A DNA stretch of 64,000 bases from JBBIPA01 sp963775935. Lineage in GTDB: Bacteria > Chloroflexota > Dehalococcoidia > GIF9 > UBA5629. This document shows positions 8,912-17,849 of the stretch, in pieces. Both the position numbers and the translations under genes were made by a program. Numbering within the stretch: the stretch's first letter is position 1; every line of letters begins with the position of its first letter. The stretch covers positions 62,001 through 126,000 of the forward strand of contig CAVZKR010000005.1 of assembly GCA_963775935.1 (NCBI GenBank), in the 5' to 3' direction. Below the pieces are notes generated by a model that did not search any database, was not told the DNA's origin, and saw nothing but the letters and a program-made list of their open reading frames with translations.

Positions 8912-9631
8912 ATGAATGGCTTTGAGACCATAATCTACGAGAAGAAAGACAATATCGCCTATATTACCCTTAACCGTCCCCAGATGCTGAACGTCTACAA
9001 TGTCAGGATGAGGGACGAGCTGTACCAGGTTCTGAGCGCTATAAAAGATGATGCCGAACTAAGTGTTGCGGTGCTCAAAGGCAATGGCCAAAAGGCATTT
9101 TGCGCTGGCGCCGACCTCAGCGAGTTTCTCACCGCACCAAGCCCCATGACCGCCCGGCAGGTGCGCTGGGAGCGAGATGTCTGGGGGCTTTTCCTGAGCA
9201 TTCCTCAACCTGTCATTGCTGCGCTGCATGGCTATGTGCTTGGCTCGGGATTGGAGATGGCTCTTTGCTGTGACCTGAGAATAGCCTCGGAGGATGCTCA
9301 GTTCGGTTTGCCCGAGGTAAGCCTGGGAATTATCCCTGCCGCCGGGGCGACACAGACTCTCCCCCGCACTATTAGTCGAGCCAGAGCGCTGGACATGTTA
9401 CTTACCGGCCGTTGGCTCAATGCACAGGAAGCATGCGAAGCCAAACTGGTAAATCGTATAGTGACTAGAGACCAACTTCTACCTGCTGTAGATGACATTG
9501 CGGAAAAGATAGCATCATATAATCAAATGGCGGTGAGGAAAGCCAAACAAGCGCTGGTAAGAGGACGTGATTTACCGCTGGCAGAAGGGTTAGCAATGGA
9601 AAGAAGGCTGGCGATATCGGTTCAGCAATGA
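8912..9631 (+). CDS. Enoyl-CoA hydratase/isomerase family protein
   Basis: An intact 239-aa crotonase paralogue. The start INGFETIIYEKKDNIAYITLNRPQMLNVYN is a normal family N-terminus. Oxyanion-hole motifs are FCAGADLSEF near 65 and LHGYVLGSGLEMALCCD near 105-120, followed by FGLPEVSLGIIPAAGATQTL with the conserved Glu near 134. Members hydrate or isomerise acyl-CoA thioesters in the cytoplasm. The stop overlaps the next start by four bases (ATGA), showing an operon with the methyltransferase-like and chromate transporter genes. With the acyl-CoA synthetase at 11459 it suggests acyl-CoA metabolism. Confidence 0.88.
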   Translation: MNGFETIIYEKKDNIAYITLNRPQMLNVYNVRMRDELYQVLSAIKDDAELSVAVLKGNGQKAFCAGADLSEFLTAPSPMTARQVRWERDVWGLFLSIPQPVIAALHGYVLGSGLEMALCCDLRIASEDAQFGLPEVSLGIIPAAGATQTLPRTISRARALDMLLTGRWLNAQEACEAKLVNRIVTRDQLLPAVDDIAEKIASYNQMAVRKAKQALVRGRDLPLAEGLAMERRLAISVQQ

Positions 9632-10122
9632 ACATAAGTATCGTCTTTAAAACGCTACTTTTCACTCTTCTTATGCCAGGCTCGGTCACGGTGGGAGTAC
9701 CCTATCTTTTACTGACATCTAATTTAGGATTAGTCTATGAAACGGGATATTGGAAATTTGCTGGAACTATACCTGTGGTTCTGGGTATTGCGGTCTATAT
9801 CTGGACTATATGGGACTTTATTTGCTCAGGCAAGGGCACGCTGGCGCCGATAGACCCACCTAAAATGCTGGTATCGGGGCGACTGTACCGTATAGTCAGA
9901 AATCCTATGTATATCGGGGTACTGCTGGTGCTGTTCGGTGAGGCGATCTTCTTTGTCTCCCTCACTCTCGTCATTTACGCTATTTTAATCTGGGTTGCAT
10001 TCCATCTCTTCGTCATCTATTATGAAGAGCCAAACTTGGAGAGGAAATTTGGGTCACAATATTCTGCATATCGTGAGGTTGTACCAAGATGGATTCCGAG
10101 ATTGAAGCATGTAAGGTATTGA
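9628..10122 (+). CDS. Isoprenylcysteine carboxyl methyltransferase-like membrane protein
   Basis: A 164-aa protein with four hydrophobic segments. The C-terminal half carries the ICMT/PEMT signature: RLYRIVRNPMYIGVLL, then EEPNLERKFGSQYSAYREVVPRWIPR. In this superfamily the motif binds S-adenosylmethionine at the membrane surface. Bacterial members methylate diverse lipid or thiol substrates, and the substrate here is unknown. The gene overlaps the upstream hydratase by four bases and ends two bases before the chromate transporter. Confidence 0.85.
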   Translation: MNISIVFKTLLFTLLMPGSVTVGVPYLLLTSNLGLVYETGYWKFAGTIPVVLGIAVYIWTIWDFICSGKGTLAPIDPPKMLVSGRLYRIVRNPMYIGVLLVLFGEAIFFVSLTLVIYAILIWVAFHLFVIYYEEPNLERKFGSQYSAYREVVPRWIPRLKHVRY

Positions 10123-10123
10123 A

Positions 10124-11296
10124 ATGACGTTGCCTTATCAAGTTGGTAAAAGCCCTTCGCTCAGTCTTTTATTCCTGTCATTTTTTAGACTGGGACTTAC
10201 CTCTTTTGGCGGGCCAGCCATCGTGGCTTACATCCGCAGGCTGGTTGTCGAGCAAAAAAAGTGGCTCGATGAAGCAATGTTTCACGAGGGATTAGCGCTC
10301 TGCCAGAGCCTTCCCGGTTCAACAGCCCCCTTAACTGCTGGCTACGTGGGCTTAAACCTGGGTGGATTGTCCGGAGCCGCCGTATGCTTCGTTGCTTTTA
10401 TTTTACCTGCCTTTGTACTAATGATAATACTCTCATTTCTGTATCTGTCTTTCCACAGCTCACCACCAATAGTATCAGCTTTCAACGGGCTTCAGGCTAT
10501 TATTGTTGCCATCGTTGCCAATGCCACTATATCCTTTGGTCTCGTGTCACTGAAGCGGTATCCTGACGTCATTATCACCATTATTGCAGCGGTAGCCTTC
10601 TTTGCTAGACTTCATCCAATCCTGGTAATCCTGGTGGCTGCTCTACTGGGATTATTGCTTCATAAAACAAAGAGATTGGCCGATATCAAAGAGAAAAGTT
10701 CTAGTAAACTGTACTCTGCCCGCCAACTGATACTCCTTTTCGCTGTCTCAGCAGTAGCCTATACGGTTCTCTTCTTCCTCAACCACCAGCTTTTTGACAT
10801 TGCTGCTATTATGTCCCAGATAAGCATTTTTTGTTTCGGTAGCGGTTTCTCGGCCATTCCACTTATGTATCACGAAGTTGTCGAAGTTCATGCTTGGATG
10901 GATAGCAGTACGCTTATGGACGGCATCGCCCTGGGACAGGTAACGCCAGGCCCGGTAGCTATCACCTCCACATTCATCGGTTATATACTGCATGGACCTT
11001 TGGGCGCTGTTATCGCCACTATCGGTATGTTCCTGCCGTCTTTCCTTATTATGGTTCTCACTGTCCCCTACTATAACAGAATGCGAAATTCACCCTATTT
11101 CAATAAGGTGGTCGCCGGTATAGTGTGCTCCTTCGTAGGATTACTATTATCGGTAACCCTTCGTTTTGCCTTTGACGTTCCCTGGGAACCAGTCCGTATA
11201 GCCCTGGCAGCAGCATCATTGCTGGCCTTGCTGTTCAAGATTGATATCCTCTATGTTGTGTTGATAGGAACAATCATCGCCATATTCGTTCTCTAG
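10124..11296 (+). CDS. chrA: Chromate transporter family protein (two-domain ChrA)
   Basis: A 390-aa CHR protein of the long, two-domain type. The N-terminal half has FRLGLTSFGGPAIVAYIRR, WLDEAMFHEGLALCQSLPGSTAPL and GYVGLNLGGLSGA. The C-terminal half repeats the plan with SQISIFCFGSGFSAIPLMYHEVVE, LMDGIALGQVTPGPVAITSTFIGY and a GPLGA turn. About ten to twelve membrane helices are visible. Family members export chromate or may exchange other oxyanions such as sulfate, and many are annotated only by similarity. It starts two bases after the preceding gene. No other metal-resistance gene adjoins it. Confidence 0.9.
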   Translation: MTLPYQVGKSPSLSLLFLSFFRLGLTSFGGPAIVAYIRRLVVEQKKWLDEAMFHEGLALCQSLPGSTAPLTAGYVGLNLGGLSGAAVCFVAFILPAFVLMIILSFLYLSFHSSPPIVSAFNGLQAIIVAIVANATISFGLVSLKRYPDVIITIIAAVAFFARLHPILVILVAALLGLLLHKTKRLADIKEKSSSKLYSARQLILLFAVSAVAYTVLFFLNHQLFDIAAIMSQISIFCFGSGFSAIPLMYHEVVEVHAWMDSSTLMDGIALGQVTPGPVAITSTFIGYILHGPLGAVIATIGMFLPSFLIMVLTVPYYNRMRNSPYFNKVVAGIVCSFVGLLLSVTLRFAFDVPWEPVRIALAAASLLALLFKIDILYVVLIGTIIAIFVL

Positions 11297-11458
11297 AGAG
11301 CATTGTGAAGAGATTAATAGTTTCGGAAACAGAGCGAGCAGTTGACTAAGCGCCACCTTCCAATTATTATTTAACCTGGATTTTTAACAGGTACATCTGG
11401 ATATTGGGGGCAGTCCGGGAAAACATTTCCCTTAAATAAATACTGCTAGGAGTGAGGT

Positions 11459-13018
11459 ATGAATACAACGGATTTTTTGGCTATATCATCTGCTATTTGT
11501 CCCGACCGTGACACCATTGTCTTTGAGGGGAAAAGGATTACCTACTCTCAAATTAACCAGCGTGTGAACAAGCTGGCGAATGCATTGACCAGGTTGGGAA
11601 TTAAAAAAGGCGATCGTGTCGCTATGCTCCAGGTGAATTGTCCTGAGTGTCTGGAAACGTATTTTGCAGTTGCCAAGATAGGAGCTATCTATGTGCCCCT
11701 GAACTTCAGAGCCAAGGAAGATGAATTATGTTATATGCTGGAACATTCAGAGGCCCAGGTCGTGCTGGCAGGAAAGAGATATCTGGACCTGATTCGTGCT
11801 ATCCAGTGCAAATTGCCCAAGGTTAAGCATTACATCTCTCTCGAGGATCAAGCATCTGATATGCCTTTATATGCCGATTTAATCAACTCAGCCCCTGATG
11901 ATGAAGTCGCTGCTGACATCGGGGATGAAGATGTTACCATCTTAATGTATACCGCCGGAACCACGGGACGACCTAAAGGTGTGCCTCTACGCCACAGCGG
12001 ATTTGTAAGTTACGTGATGAGTAATGTGGATCCTGCCAACCCGGATATGGAAGAGAGAAACCTGCTCACCGTGCCTCTGTATCACGTGGCTGGTATTCAG
12101 GCAATGCTCGCTGCAGTCTACGGCGGTAGAACGCTGGTAATAATGAGGCAGTTCGAGGCCATTGAATGGATGAAGACAGTACAGCAGGAGCACGCCACCC
12201 GCGCTATGCTGGTGCCTACCATGCTTAAAATCGTTATCGACAATGCCGATTTCTCAAAATACGACCTGAAAAGCCTGAAAGTTATCACCTATGGCGCATC
12301 TCCAATGCCTTTTGAAGTTATCACCAAGGCAATGAAAATGCTGCCCTGGGCACGATTCATCAATGCGTTCGGACAGACCGAGACAGCTTCCACCATTACC
12401 GCCTTAGGCCCCGAAGACCACATCATTGAAGGTACCGAGGAGGAGAAGCAGAAAAAGCTGAAAAGGCTGGGATCATCAATCGGGAAACCATTACCTGATG
12501 TCGAAGTAAAAATATTAGGTGAAAATGGAAAATCATTACCTCCAGGACAGATCGGTGACATTGTAGCCAGGGGGCCACGCATTATGAGTGGCTACTGGCA
12601 GGATGAGGAAAAAACCAAGAAGGCATTCACGCCTGATGGCTGGCTTATTACCAGCGACCAGGGATGGATGGATGAGGATGGTTATGTCTATCTGGCTGGT
12701 CGGGGGGATGATATGATTATCCGTGCCGGTGAGAATATTGCACCGGAAGAAGTGGAAAATGTCCTGCACTCGCATCCCAAAGTAGAGGAGGCAGCAGTCA
12801 TTGGCGTGACTGACCCCGAATGGGGGCAAGTCCCCAAAGCCATTGTGGTGCTTAAGAATGGACAGACTGCCACAGAGCAAGACATTATGGAGCATTGCCG
12901 CGCCAAGCTGTCGAGCTTTAAGCGTCCCCGGTCAGTGGTTTTTGTCAGCGAGTTGCCCCGCAACGCTATGGGCAAGGTGCTGCATAAAAAGCTGCGTGAG
13001 CAGTATGGGCAGGCATAA
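11459..13018 (+). CDS. AMP-dependent acyl-CoA synthetase/ligase
   Basis: A 519-aa ANL-superfamily adenylating enzyme. The P-loop-like motif MYTAGTTGRPKG lies near 161-172, the A5 motif region INAFGQTETAS near 300, and YWQDEEKTKKAF, DGWLITSDQGWMDEDGYVYLAGRGDDMI in the C-terminal hinge region. The invariant PRNAMGKVLHKKLRE lysine near 510 is the catalytic A10 residue. It converts a carboxylic acid plus ATP and CoA to acyl-CoA. An AGGAGTGAGGT ribosome site precedes the ATG. The nearby enoyl-CoA hydratases suggest a fatty or aromatic acid pathway, but the acid cannot be named. Confidence 0.9.
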   Translation: MNTTDFLAISSAICPDRDTIVFEGKRITYSQINQRVNKLANALTRLGIKKGDRVAMLQVNCPECLETYFAVAKIGAIYVPLNFRAKEDELCYMLEHSEAQVVLAGKRYLDLIRAIQCKLPKVKHYISLEDQASDMPLYADLINSAPDDEVAADIGDEDVTILMYTAGTTGRPKGVPLRHSGFVSYVMSNVDPANPDMEERNLLTVPLYHVAGIQAMLAAVYGGRTLVIMRQFEAIEWMKTVQQEHATRAMLVPTMLKIVIDNADFSKYDLKSLKVITYGASPMPFEVITKAMKMLPWARFINAFGQTETASTITALGPEDHIIEGTEEEKQKKLKRLGSSIGKPLPDVEVKILGENGKSLPPGQIGDIVARGPRIMSGYWQDEEKTKKAFTPDGWLITSDQGWMDEDGYVYLAGRGDDMIIRAGENIAPEEVENVLHSHPKVEEAAVIGVTDPEWGQVPKAIVVLKNGQTATEQDIMEHCRAKLSSFKRPRSVVFVSELPRNAMGKVLHKKLREQYGQA

Positions 13019-13152
13019 TTCGTCCTTTCATTACCAGGAGCACCAATAACACGGCGATACAGGTGAAGCGGCGTGGAACTGGTGAACATTCAAATTTTGC
13101 ATTTTTAACGTTTTGAAGCTAAAATAGGTATTCTGGAGGTTGAAATAGAGAT

Positions 13153-13272
13153 ATGGCTAACGAAATGGGCAAACGGTATATCTGCAAGAAATGCAATTCA
13201 GAGTTTATCGTCACCAAGGCTGGTGGTGGCAACCTGAGTTGCTGTGGTCAGCCAATGGAACTCAAAAAATAG
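13153..13272 (+). CDS. Desulforedoxin-like mini-protein 1
   Basis: This is a 39-aa reading frame. It reads MANEMGKRYICKKC, then an adjacent pair LSCCGQPMELKK. The CxxC and CC pattern with GGGN before it matches the iron-binding desulforedoxin fold, which is also the N-terminal domain of desulfoferrodoxin. A GGAGGTTGAAATAGAG leader precedes the ATG. Such proteins hold one Fe(SCys)4 centre and act in electron transfer or oxidative-stress chemistry in anaerobes. Confidence 0.82.
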   Translation: MANEMGKRYICKKCNSEFIVTKAGGGNLSCCGQPMELKK

Positions 13273-13319
13273 GGCTGTCAAGCACATATTTGACGAGCGT
13301 ATTATAAGGAGACAGCGTT

Positions 13320-13460
13320 ATGAATCAATTAGGTAAAAGATTTAAGTGTTCCGCCTGTGGCACCGAGGTGCTTTGCACCAAGGGTGGACAGGGTGCCGTG
13401 AACTGTTGCGGTAAACCGATGGAATCTCAGGAGCCGCGACCTCTACCTTCATCCGATTAG
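13320..13460 (+). CDS. Desulforedoxin-like mini-protein 2
   Basis: A 46-aa paralogue 47 bases downstream of the first copy. It reads MNQLGKRFKCSACG, later VNCCGKPMESQ, so the same four-cysteine iron site is conserved, with a short proline-rich tail (PRPLPSSD). An AAGGAGACA site precedes the ATG. The pair looks like a local duplication; desulforedoxin is a homodimer, so a heterodimer is possible here. Confidence 0.8.
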   Translation: MNQLGKRFKCSACGTEVLCTKGGQGAVNCCGKPMESQEPRPLPSSD

Positions 13461-13585
13461 GAAAATAGCAGCATCCCTTCTCTTCTTCGAACAAGGGAGG
13501 GATGGCATGAGGCAATCGCAATGTTTTCCCCTTCAACCTAGCGATTGCCGCCCCCGATGCAATTGGGGTTCGCACTGACAGAAGG

Positions 13586-15136
13586 TTAAATACCTTTCCT
13601 CCACACAATCACACCACCAAGTATGGTCATTTTTACCTCTAACTCTGGTATCTCATCGATACTAACCTTAGTGGGGTCACCGTTCAGCACCACCAAATCG
13701 GCGAGCTTGCCCTGCGTTACAGAGCCTTTGCTATTCTCCTCGAAGCAAGCATAAGCAGCGCCTTCAGTATAACTATAAAGCGCTCTTTCTATGGCGATAC
13801 CTTGCTCAGGCGCAATACACTGACCCGTTTCAGTCATCCGGGACACCGCAGCGTATATACCGCTGAGCGGATTAGACGGCACTACCGGACAGTCCGAGCC
13901 AGCCGCTACTTTGAGTCCAGCTTTAAGAAACGTGGCCACAGGATACAGATGTTCGATTTGTTCGGCGGGTACCGTCTTGAGATACCTATCTCCGTTGTAA
14001 TAGATAAAGGTTGGCTGAGTAACAACCGTGACACCAAGTCGGGATAGTCGTTTTGCCATCGTCGGTCGGCATACAGAGCAGTGCTCAATACGATGGCGAT
14101 GGTTAGCGCGGGATACCGTCTGCAATGCACCTTTCAGTGCTTGATAAGCAGCTTCTATGGTGATTTCTTCGACGGCATGCATGGCTACTTGAAAACCCAG
14201 CCGATGCAGGGAAAGCACCTTTTCATTCAGTTCTTCCTGTGAGGGAGTTATCCACCCCGTAGCTCTATGGATAATAATCTTCACCGCACCCAGCCGTAGC
14301 TGGTCATCGCCTGTTACCGGTATAAAGCACTGCTCCTGAAAAGATCCAAAAGCTTCCGAACCTATCATCATATTCACCCTGGGCGTGAAACTGCCACTGC
14401 GTTTCCATTGCTGAAACTTATCCCAGCGCTGTATGCCGTTACGCACCGAGGCATCCTGTACCGAGGTTATCCCCAGAGAAATAAGACGGTCGCTCGCCAA
14501 TCTCATACCGCACTCCATCTCGGCATCAGTCAGCGATAATATCCTCTCCGCCAGGTACGATCCCATTTCATACAGTACGCCGTTGGGTTCACCGGTCTCC
14601 ACATCCCTTTCAATAACACCGCCAGGCGGATCCGGGGTATCACTGGAAATACCTGCAAGCTTTAAGCCAAGGCTATTCAGCACATGGACATGACCTGAAC
14701 GATGGGTCAACTTCACCGCATGGTTAGTAGTAGCTTTGTCCAGGTCCCAGCGATTGGGTTGACGCTGCTCAGCGAGGTAAAACTCGCTATAACCTCTGGG
14801 TCTGATCCAGCTTCCCTCAGGCGCAGTATCGGCAGCCTCTCTAATTTTGCGTTGAATATCCGAGATGGAGCGAGCCACAGGAGCACTCAAATCAGGGCAA
14901 ATCAGGCTTTCAGCAAAACCAACAGGGTGACAGTGGGCATCGTGAAAACCCGGCAGTACGGTCATACCCCGGCAGTTGATGATTTCGGTATCTGCCCTCC
15001 TAAATGAGCCAACATCATCAGCTTCAGATACTGCCACTATATTGCCACCCTGAACTACCACCATCCTGGCGCGAGGATGATCAGCGTCCATGGTCAGAAT
15101 ATTGGCGTTATGGAGTATAAGATTAGCTTCTGGCAT
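13586..15136 (-). CDS. Amidohydrolase, YtcJ/Amidohydro_3 type
   Basis: About 516 aa when started at the ATG at 15136 (MPEANLILHNANILTMD), four bases after the stop of the deacetylase-like gene; an upstream in-frame start would overlap that gene. Motifs are the metal-binding HxH of GFHDAHCHPVGF near 65, HRSGHVHVLNS near 150, a HAVEEITIEAAY histidine, HRIEHCSV, and AGSDCPVVPSNP with the C-terminal Asp. The family hydrolyses amide or related bonds using one or two metals. YtcJ-like members have few known substrates. It is co-transcribed with the HDAC-like gene. Confidence 0.85.
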   Translation of the reverse strand: MPEANLILHNANILTMDADHPRARMVVVQGGNIVAVSEADDVGSFRRADTEIINCRGMTVLPGFHDAHCHPVGFAESLICPDLSAPVARSISDIQRKIREAADTAPEGSWIRPRGYSEFYLAEQRQPNRWDLDKATTNHAVKLTHRSGHVHVLNSLGLKLAGISSDTPDPPGGVIERDVETGEPNGVLYEMGSYLAERILSLTDAEMECGMRLASDRLISLGITSVQDASVRNGIQRWDKFQQWKRSGSFTPRVNMMIGSEAFGSFQEQCFIPVTGDDQLRLGAVKIIIHRATGWITPSQEELNEKVLSLHRLGFQVAMHAVEEITIEAAYQALKGALQTVSRANHRHRIEHCSVCRPTMAKRLSRLGVTVVTQPTFIYYNGDRYLKTVPAEQIEHLYPVATFLKAGLKVAAGSDCPVVPSNPLSGIYAAVSRMTETGQCIAPEQGIAIERALYSYTEGAAYACFEENSKGSVTQGKLADLVVLNGDPTKVSIDEIPELEVKMTILGGVIVWRKGI

Positions 15137-15140
15137 ATCT

Positions 15141-16025
15141 TTATTCGTTGCGCAAATCCAATTCAGCGAGGTGGGCGATAACCCTGGGAATGATATACGT
15201 TGCCAGGACACGTCCTGAGCCACCGCAGAGAATAGCTATCAACCTGCCCCGACAGGTAGCATCAGCAATCGCTTTGATAATCCTGGCAAACTCCAGATGA
15301 CAATCCCTGGTCAATCCCTTGTCGCCATACTCGCCTCTTGTGGCATCATAGCCCAGTTCCCAGAATATAAGCTCGGGTCGGAACTCAATAACTGTAGGCA
15401 CCAATACCTGCCTCATCTTCTGAAAATAGAAGTCATCGCTGTTGATATAGGGAATAGCGATATCGATATTATTGAACTCATCACTATAGTCCTGGTAACA
15501 GAAGCAGACATGGAGAACATCTTTATCATGTTGGAAGATATCCCTGGTGCCGTCGGCGTGGTGGCTATCGGTATCCACGATAGCAAACCGCTTCATGCCC
15601 TTCTCTCTCAGCGCAGCGATGGCCAAGGCAGCACCGTTGAAATAGCACATACCACCAAAGAAGTCTCGCCCAGCATGGTGGTCACCACTGCCGGTGAAAG
15701 TAAAGGCATTATCGATATTACCTAGATAGAGCTCTTCTGCAGCCTGCACTGTGGCACCTGCTGAGTACAGTGCGCATTCATAATATCCCGTCCTCTTCAC
15801 CTCTTCTACCATGTCCCTGGTATGTACCCGAAACAGCACCTCGTCAGGCACTGCATTAAGAAAAAAGAAATTACTTCCACCCTGGTATACGCCATCGTAA
15901 TAAAACACATTCTCCTTGTCCAGGATGCCGCTCAGCGCCTGAGGGAAATCTGCCAGCCGCTGACCGTCAAAGCAGGGCAGAAAAATGCCGGTTCGCTTGT
16001 GGAGTTTTTGTATTTGACTGCTCAG
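15141..16025 (-). CDS. Histone deacetylase/acetoin-utilisation-deacetylase superfamily protein
   Basis: The arginase-fold deacetylase motifs are present: FTGSGDHHAGRDFFGG with the paired histidines, VDTDSHHADGTRDIF with the zinc-binding Asp and His, and LGYDATRGEYGDKGLT with the second Asp. The first conventional start is the GTG at 15908. The same frame continues upstream with family-like sequence (TGIFLPCFDGQRLADFPQALSG) to about 16025, where only a CTG is available before a stop. The true start is therefore uncertain. Bacterial members deacetylate small amines or proteins. The amidohydrolase gene follows four bases after the stop. Confidence 0.8.
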   Translation of the reverse strand: MSSQIQKLHKRTGIFLPCFDGQRLADFPQALSGILDKENVFYYDGVYQGGSNFFFLNAVPDEVLFRVHTRDMVEEVKRTGYYECALYSAGATVQAAEELYLGNIDNAFTFTGSGDHHAGRDFFGGMCYFNGAALAIAALREKGMKRFAIVDTDSHHADGTRDIFQHDKDVLHVCFCYQDYSDEFNNIDIAIPYINSDDFYFQKMRQVLVPTVIEFRPELIFWELGYDATRGEYGDKGLTRDCHLEFARIIKAIADATCRGRLIAILCGGSGRVLATYIIPRVIAHLAELDLRNE

Positions 16026-16057
16026 GTTCTTACCCCTTGCTTCCTACCATTCTCACC

Positions 16058-16165
16058 TGGTATTGCGAGCGCAACACCAGCCTACACAGCCAATCTCACT
16101 GATACCACCATCCCCACCTGTCATTGCGAGCCTTATTCTCATGTCATTGCGAGCGAAGCGAAGCA
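16058..16165. repeat. Dispersed CATTGCGAGC-type repeat cluster
   Basis: Three copies of the word ATTGCGAGC occur near 16061, 16123 and 16144; the last extends to CATTGCGAGCGAAGCGAAG plus CAATCGC. This word is typical of a short interspersed repeat seen in intergenic regions of many bacterial genomes. The copies lie between two minus-strand genes and do not encode protein. Confidence 0.7.
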
Positions 16166-16177
16166 ATCGCCTCGTCA

Positions 16178-16780
16178 TTATATCCCTTCAGAGCTTTTAA
16201 CTCTTAACAGCTCCATCCAGGCATTAAGACCATTGTAGAAGGTTTTGGTAACGTCGTTCACCTGCTGAGCCTGCATCAGATTCGCCTCGGAGGGATAGTA
16301 CACCTCCTCCTCGCTACAGGGATTAACCGGTAACAGTGTCTCGCTGACACCATCCCAGACTTGATTTACCGGCAGACCCACCAGAGCCAGCGCCGGATCA
16401 AGTGTGGCGTCAACCAGTACCAGCCTGCTATCTATGTCCACCTTGCAAGCGAGGTGATAGCCGGGTGGCATTTCTCTCGCCAGCTTCCTCAGCTCTGGTG
16501 GATAGATCTCTTCAAACTCGTCCCAGCGATAGTGATAGACCACATACCATACCTTCAAACCCAACTTCTGAAACATGGCGCAGAGTAAAAAATGTTTGGG
16601 AGTACATGAGCCCCGGTTAAGCTCCAGTATCCTTGTATAGTTTCTGAGGTCGTTGAGTTCAGGGATTACCGCATAAGGGATATCTCTTATCCTGTTAAAT
16701 ATGGCTATACGCGCCTCTCTGGGGGTCTTTCCCTGTGTCCACTCCTTGAATTTAGCTTCAACGACGTCAACTATAGCCAC
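16178..16780 (-). CDS. Transglutaminase-like protein
   Basis: A 200-aa protein with the papain-like transglutaminase triad in order: the Cys of LNRGSCTPKHFLLCAMFQKLG near 58, the His of PPGYHLACKVDI near 109, and the Asp of LVLVDATLDPAL near 124. It lacks a signal peptide or other domains. Such stand-alone proteins are often proteases or amidases rather than cross-linking enzymes. It is transcribed with the upstream-positioned deacetylase and amidohydrolase genes but separated from them by the repeat cluster. Confidence 0.7.
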   Translation of the reverse strand: MAIVDVVEAKFKEWTQGKTPREARIAIFNRIRDIPYAVIPELNDLRNYTRILELNRGSCTPKHFLLCAMFQKLGLKVWYVVYHYRWDEFEEIYPPELRKLAREMPPGYHLACKVDIDSRLVLVDATLDPALALVGLPVNQVWDGVSETLLPVNPCSEEEVYYPSEANLMQAQQVNDVTKTFYNGLNAWMELLRVKSSEGI

Positions 16781-16872
16781 AGATGTTAGCTTAGCTGGTT
16801 TCCAGATTGCCAGTCAAGCAGGCGGTTTTCGTCACCAGTCGCTCGTCGCCCGTCCAATCTTTTTTGTGCGAG

Positions 16873-16890
16873 TCACTTGCCCACAAGTGA
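16873..16890. repeat. Short inverted repeat
   Basis: TCACTTG and CAAGTGA form a 7-bp stem with a 4-base loop in an intergenic stretch rich in GTCGCTCGTC-like words. There is no T-tract. It is probably part of a dispersed non-coding repeat rather than a terminator. Confidence 0.4.
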
Positions 16891-16974
16891 CCGCTACGTG
16901 AGGTCACCTCAGGGAAGGATGACTCCCACGAATTACTCATAGGTAGATAGAAGTCATATTCAATATGGGTGCCC

Positions 16975-17706
16975 TTAGCTTGAAGACTGAATAGTTACAA
17001 CCCGCGTAACCTGTCCACCATTGCGAACAAGAGCATACTGTCTAAAGATCTTCTTGAACTTGCCGACGAGATAGATTTCATTAAAATGCAGGTTATGACC
17101 TAAAATATTTTCATGCACGATCCTATCAATTGTTATATTATCAGCAGCGTGGCGAAACATATACCCATCATCAAACTTGACGATTAAACAGGTATCGACT
17201 GGGTAGTTCTTGCCTTCTTTTCGTAAAATAGCATCCACAATTTTCCGCAATTCAGACTCAGCAACTTCAGTGACAGATACAGCTTCAAGTCGCGCCGAGA
17301 CTCTAAGTCCTTTCTTCTTTGTGCCTTCTTTCTGAATTGATCCAGTAACAGGCACGTATCCGTTTTTCTGAAGAAGAAAGGCTCGAAGGTATTCGTCTTC
17401 GCCTTCATGGGCTTGAGTAACTTCGATATAGCTTACTGAAGCAGGAGGATGGGAATTATCAATCAACACAGCATCATAGTTCTGGTTGCCTATCACCGGT
17501 TTAACACAAACTGATTCAGTTTCGCCATACTTCTTGAATGCAAAGATCGCCAGGGGATAGGCCTCTTCAACAAGCTGTTTGGCAAGACCTTGACGTAATC
17601 TAATAGTCTTCTCATCAGTGGTTTTTATTTTCTCTTCCACCCACATAATCAATTCTTTGGGTGTTCGTTTTTTTGTTATTGCGTCTTCGGTTATCTCTTC
17701 ATCCAT
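16975..17706 (-). CDS. Hypothetical protein, possibly nuclease-fold related
   Basis: A 243-aa soluble protein that I do not recognise. The N-terminal helix region carries KRTPKELIMWVEEKIKTT. The middle has a beta-rich stretch (NYDAVLIDNSHPPASVSYIEVTQAHEGEDE) in which an acidic residue is followed by IEVTQ. This pattern is reminiscent of, but not enough to assign, a PD-(D/E)xK nuclease-like core. The C-terminal half has CLIVKFDDGYMF and ends in beta-strands. No neighbour suggests a role. Confidence 0.6.
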   Translation of the reverse strand: MDEEITEDAITKKRTPKELIMWVEEKIKTTDEKTIRLRQGLAKQLVEEAYPLAIFAFKKYGETESVCVKPVIGNQNYDAVLIDNSHPPASVSYIEVTQAHEGEDEYLRAFLLQKNGYVPVTGSIQKEGTKKKGLRVSARLEAVSVTEVAESELRKIVDAILRKEGKNYPVDTCLIVKFDDGYMFRHAADNITIDRIVHENILGHNLHFNEIYLVGKFKKIFRQYALVRNGGQVTRVVTIQSSS

Positions 17707-17772
17707 ATGCCAAGTCTATGTCAACCCTCATGTGATATCTTATCATATCAGTAGTAAGCGATTTGGTAAAAC

Positions 17773-17801
17773 AAAAAGCCCAGCCTTATAGGCTGAGCCT
17801 T
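17773..17801 (-). terminator. Rho-independent terminator
   Basis: Read on the minus strand, AAGGCTCAGCC and GGCTGGGCTTT pair over about 11 bp, including two G-T pairs, around a TATAA loop and run into TTTTTGTTTT. It is placed about 50 bases after the stop of the truncated glycosyltransferase gene. Confidence 0.75.
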
Positions 17802-17849
17802 CTTCAAATTCAGTTGGTAGCACTCATTGGATATGAACCAGCAACCCGC

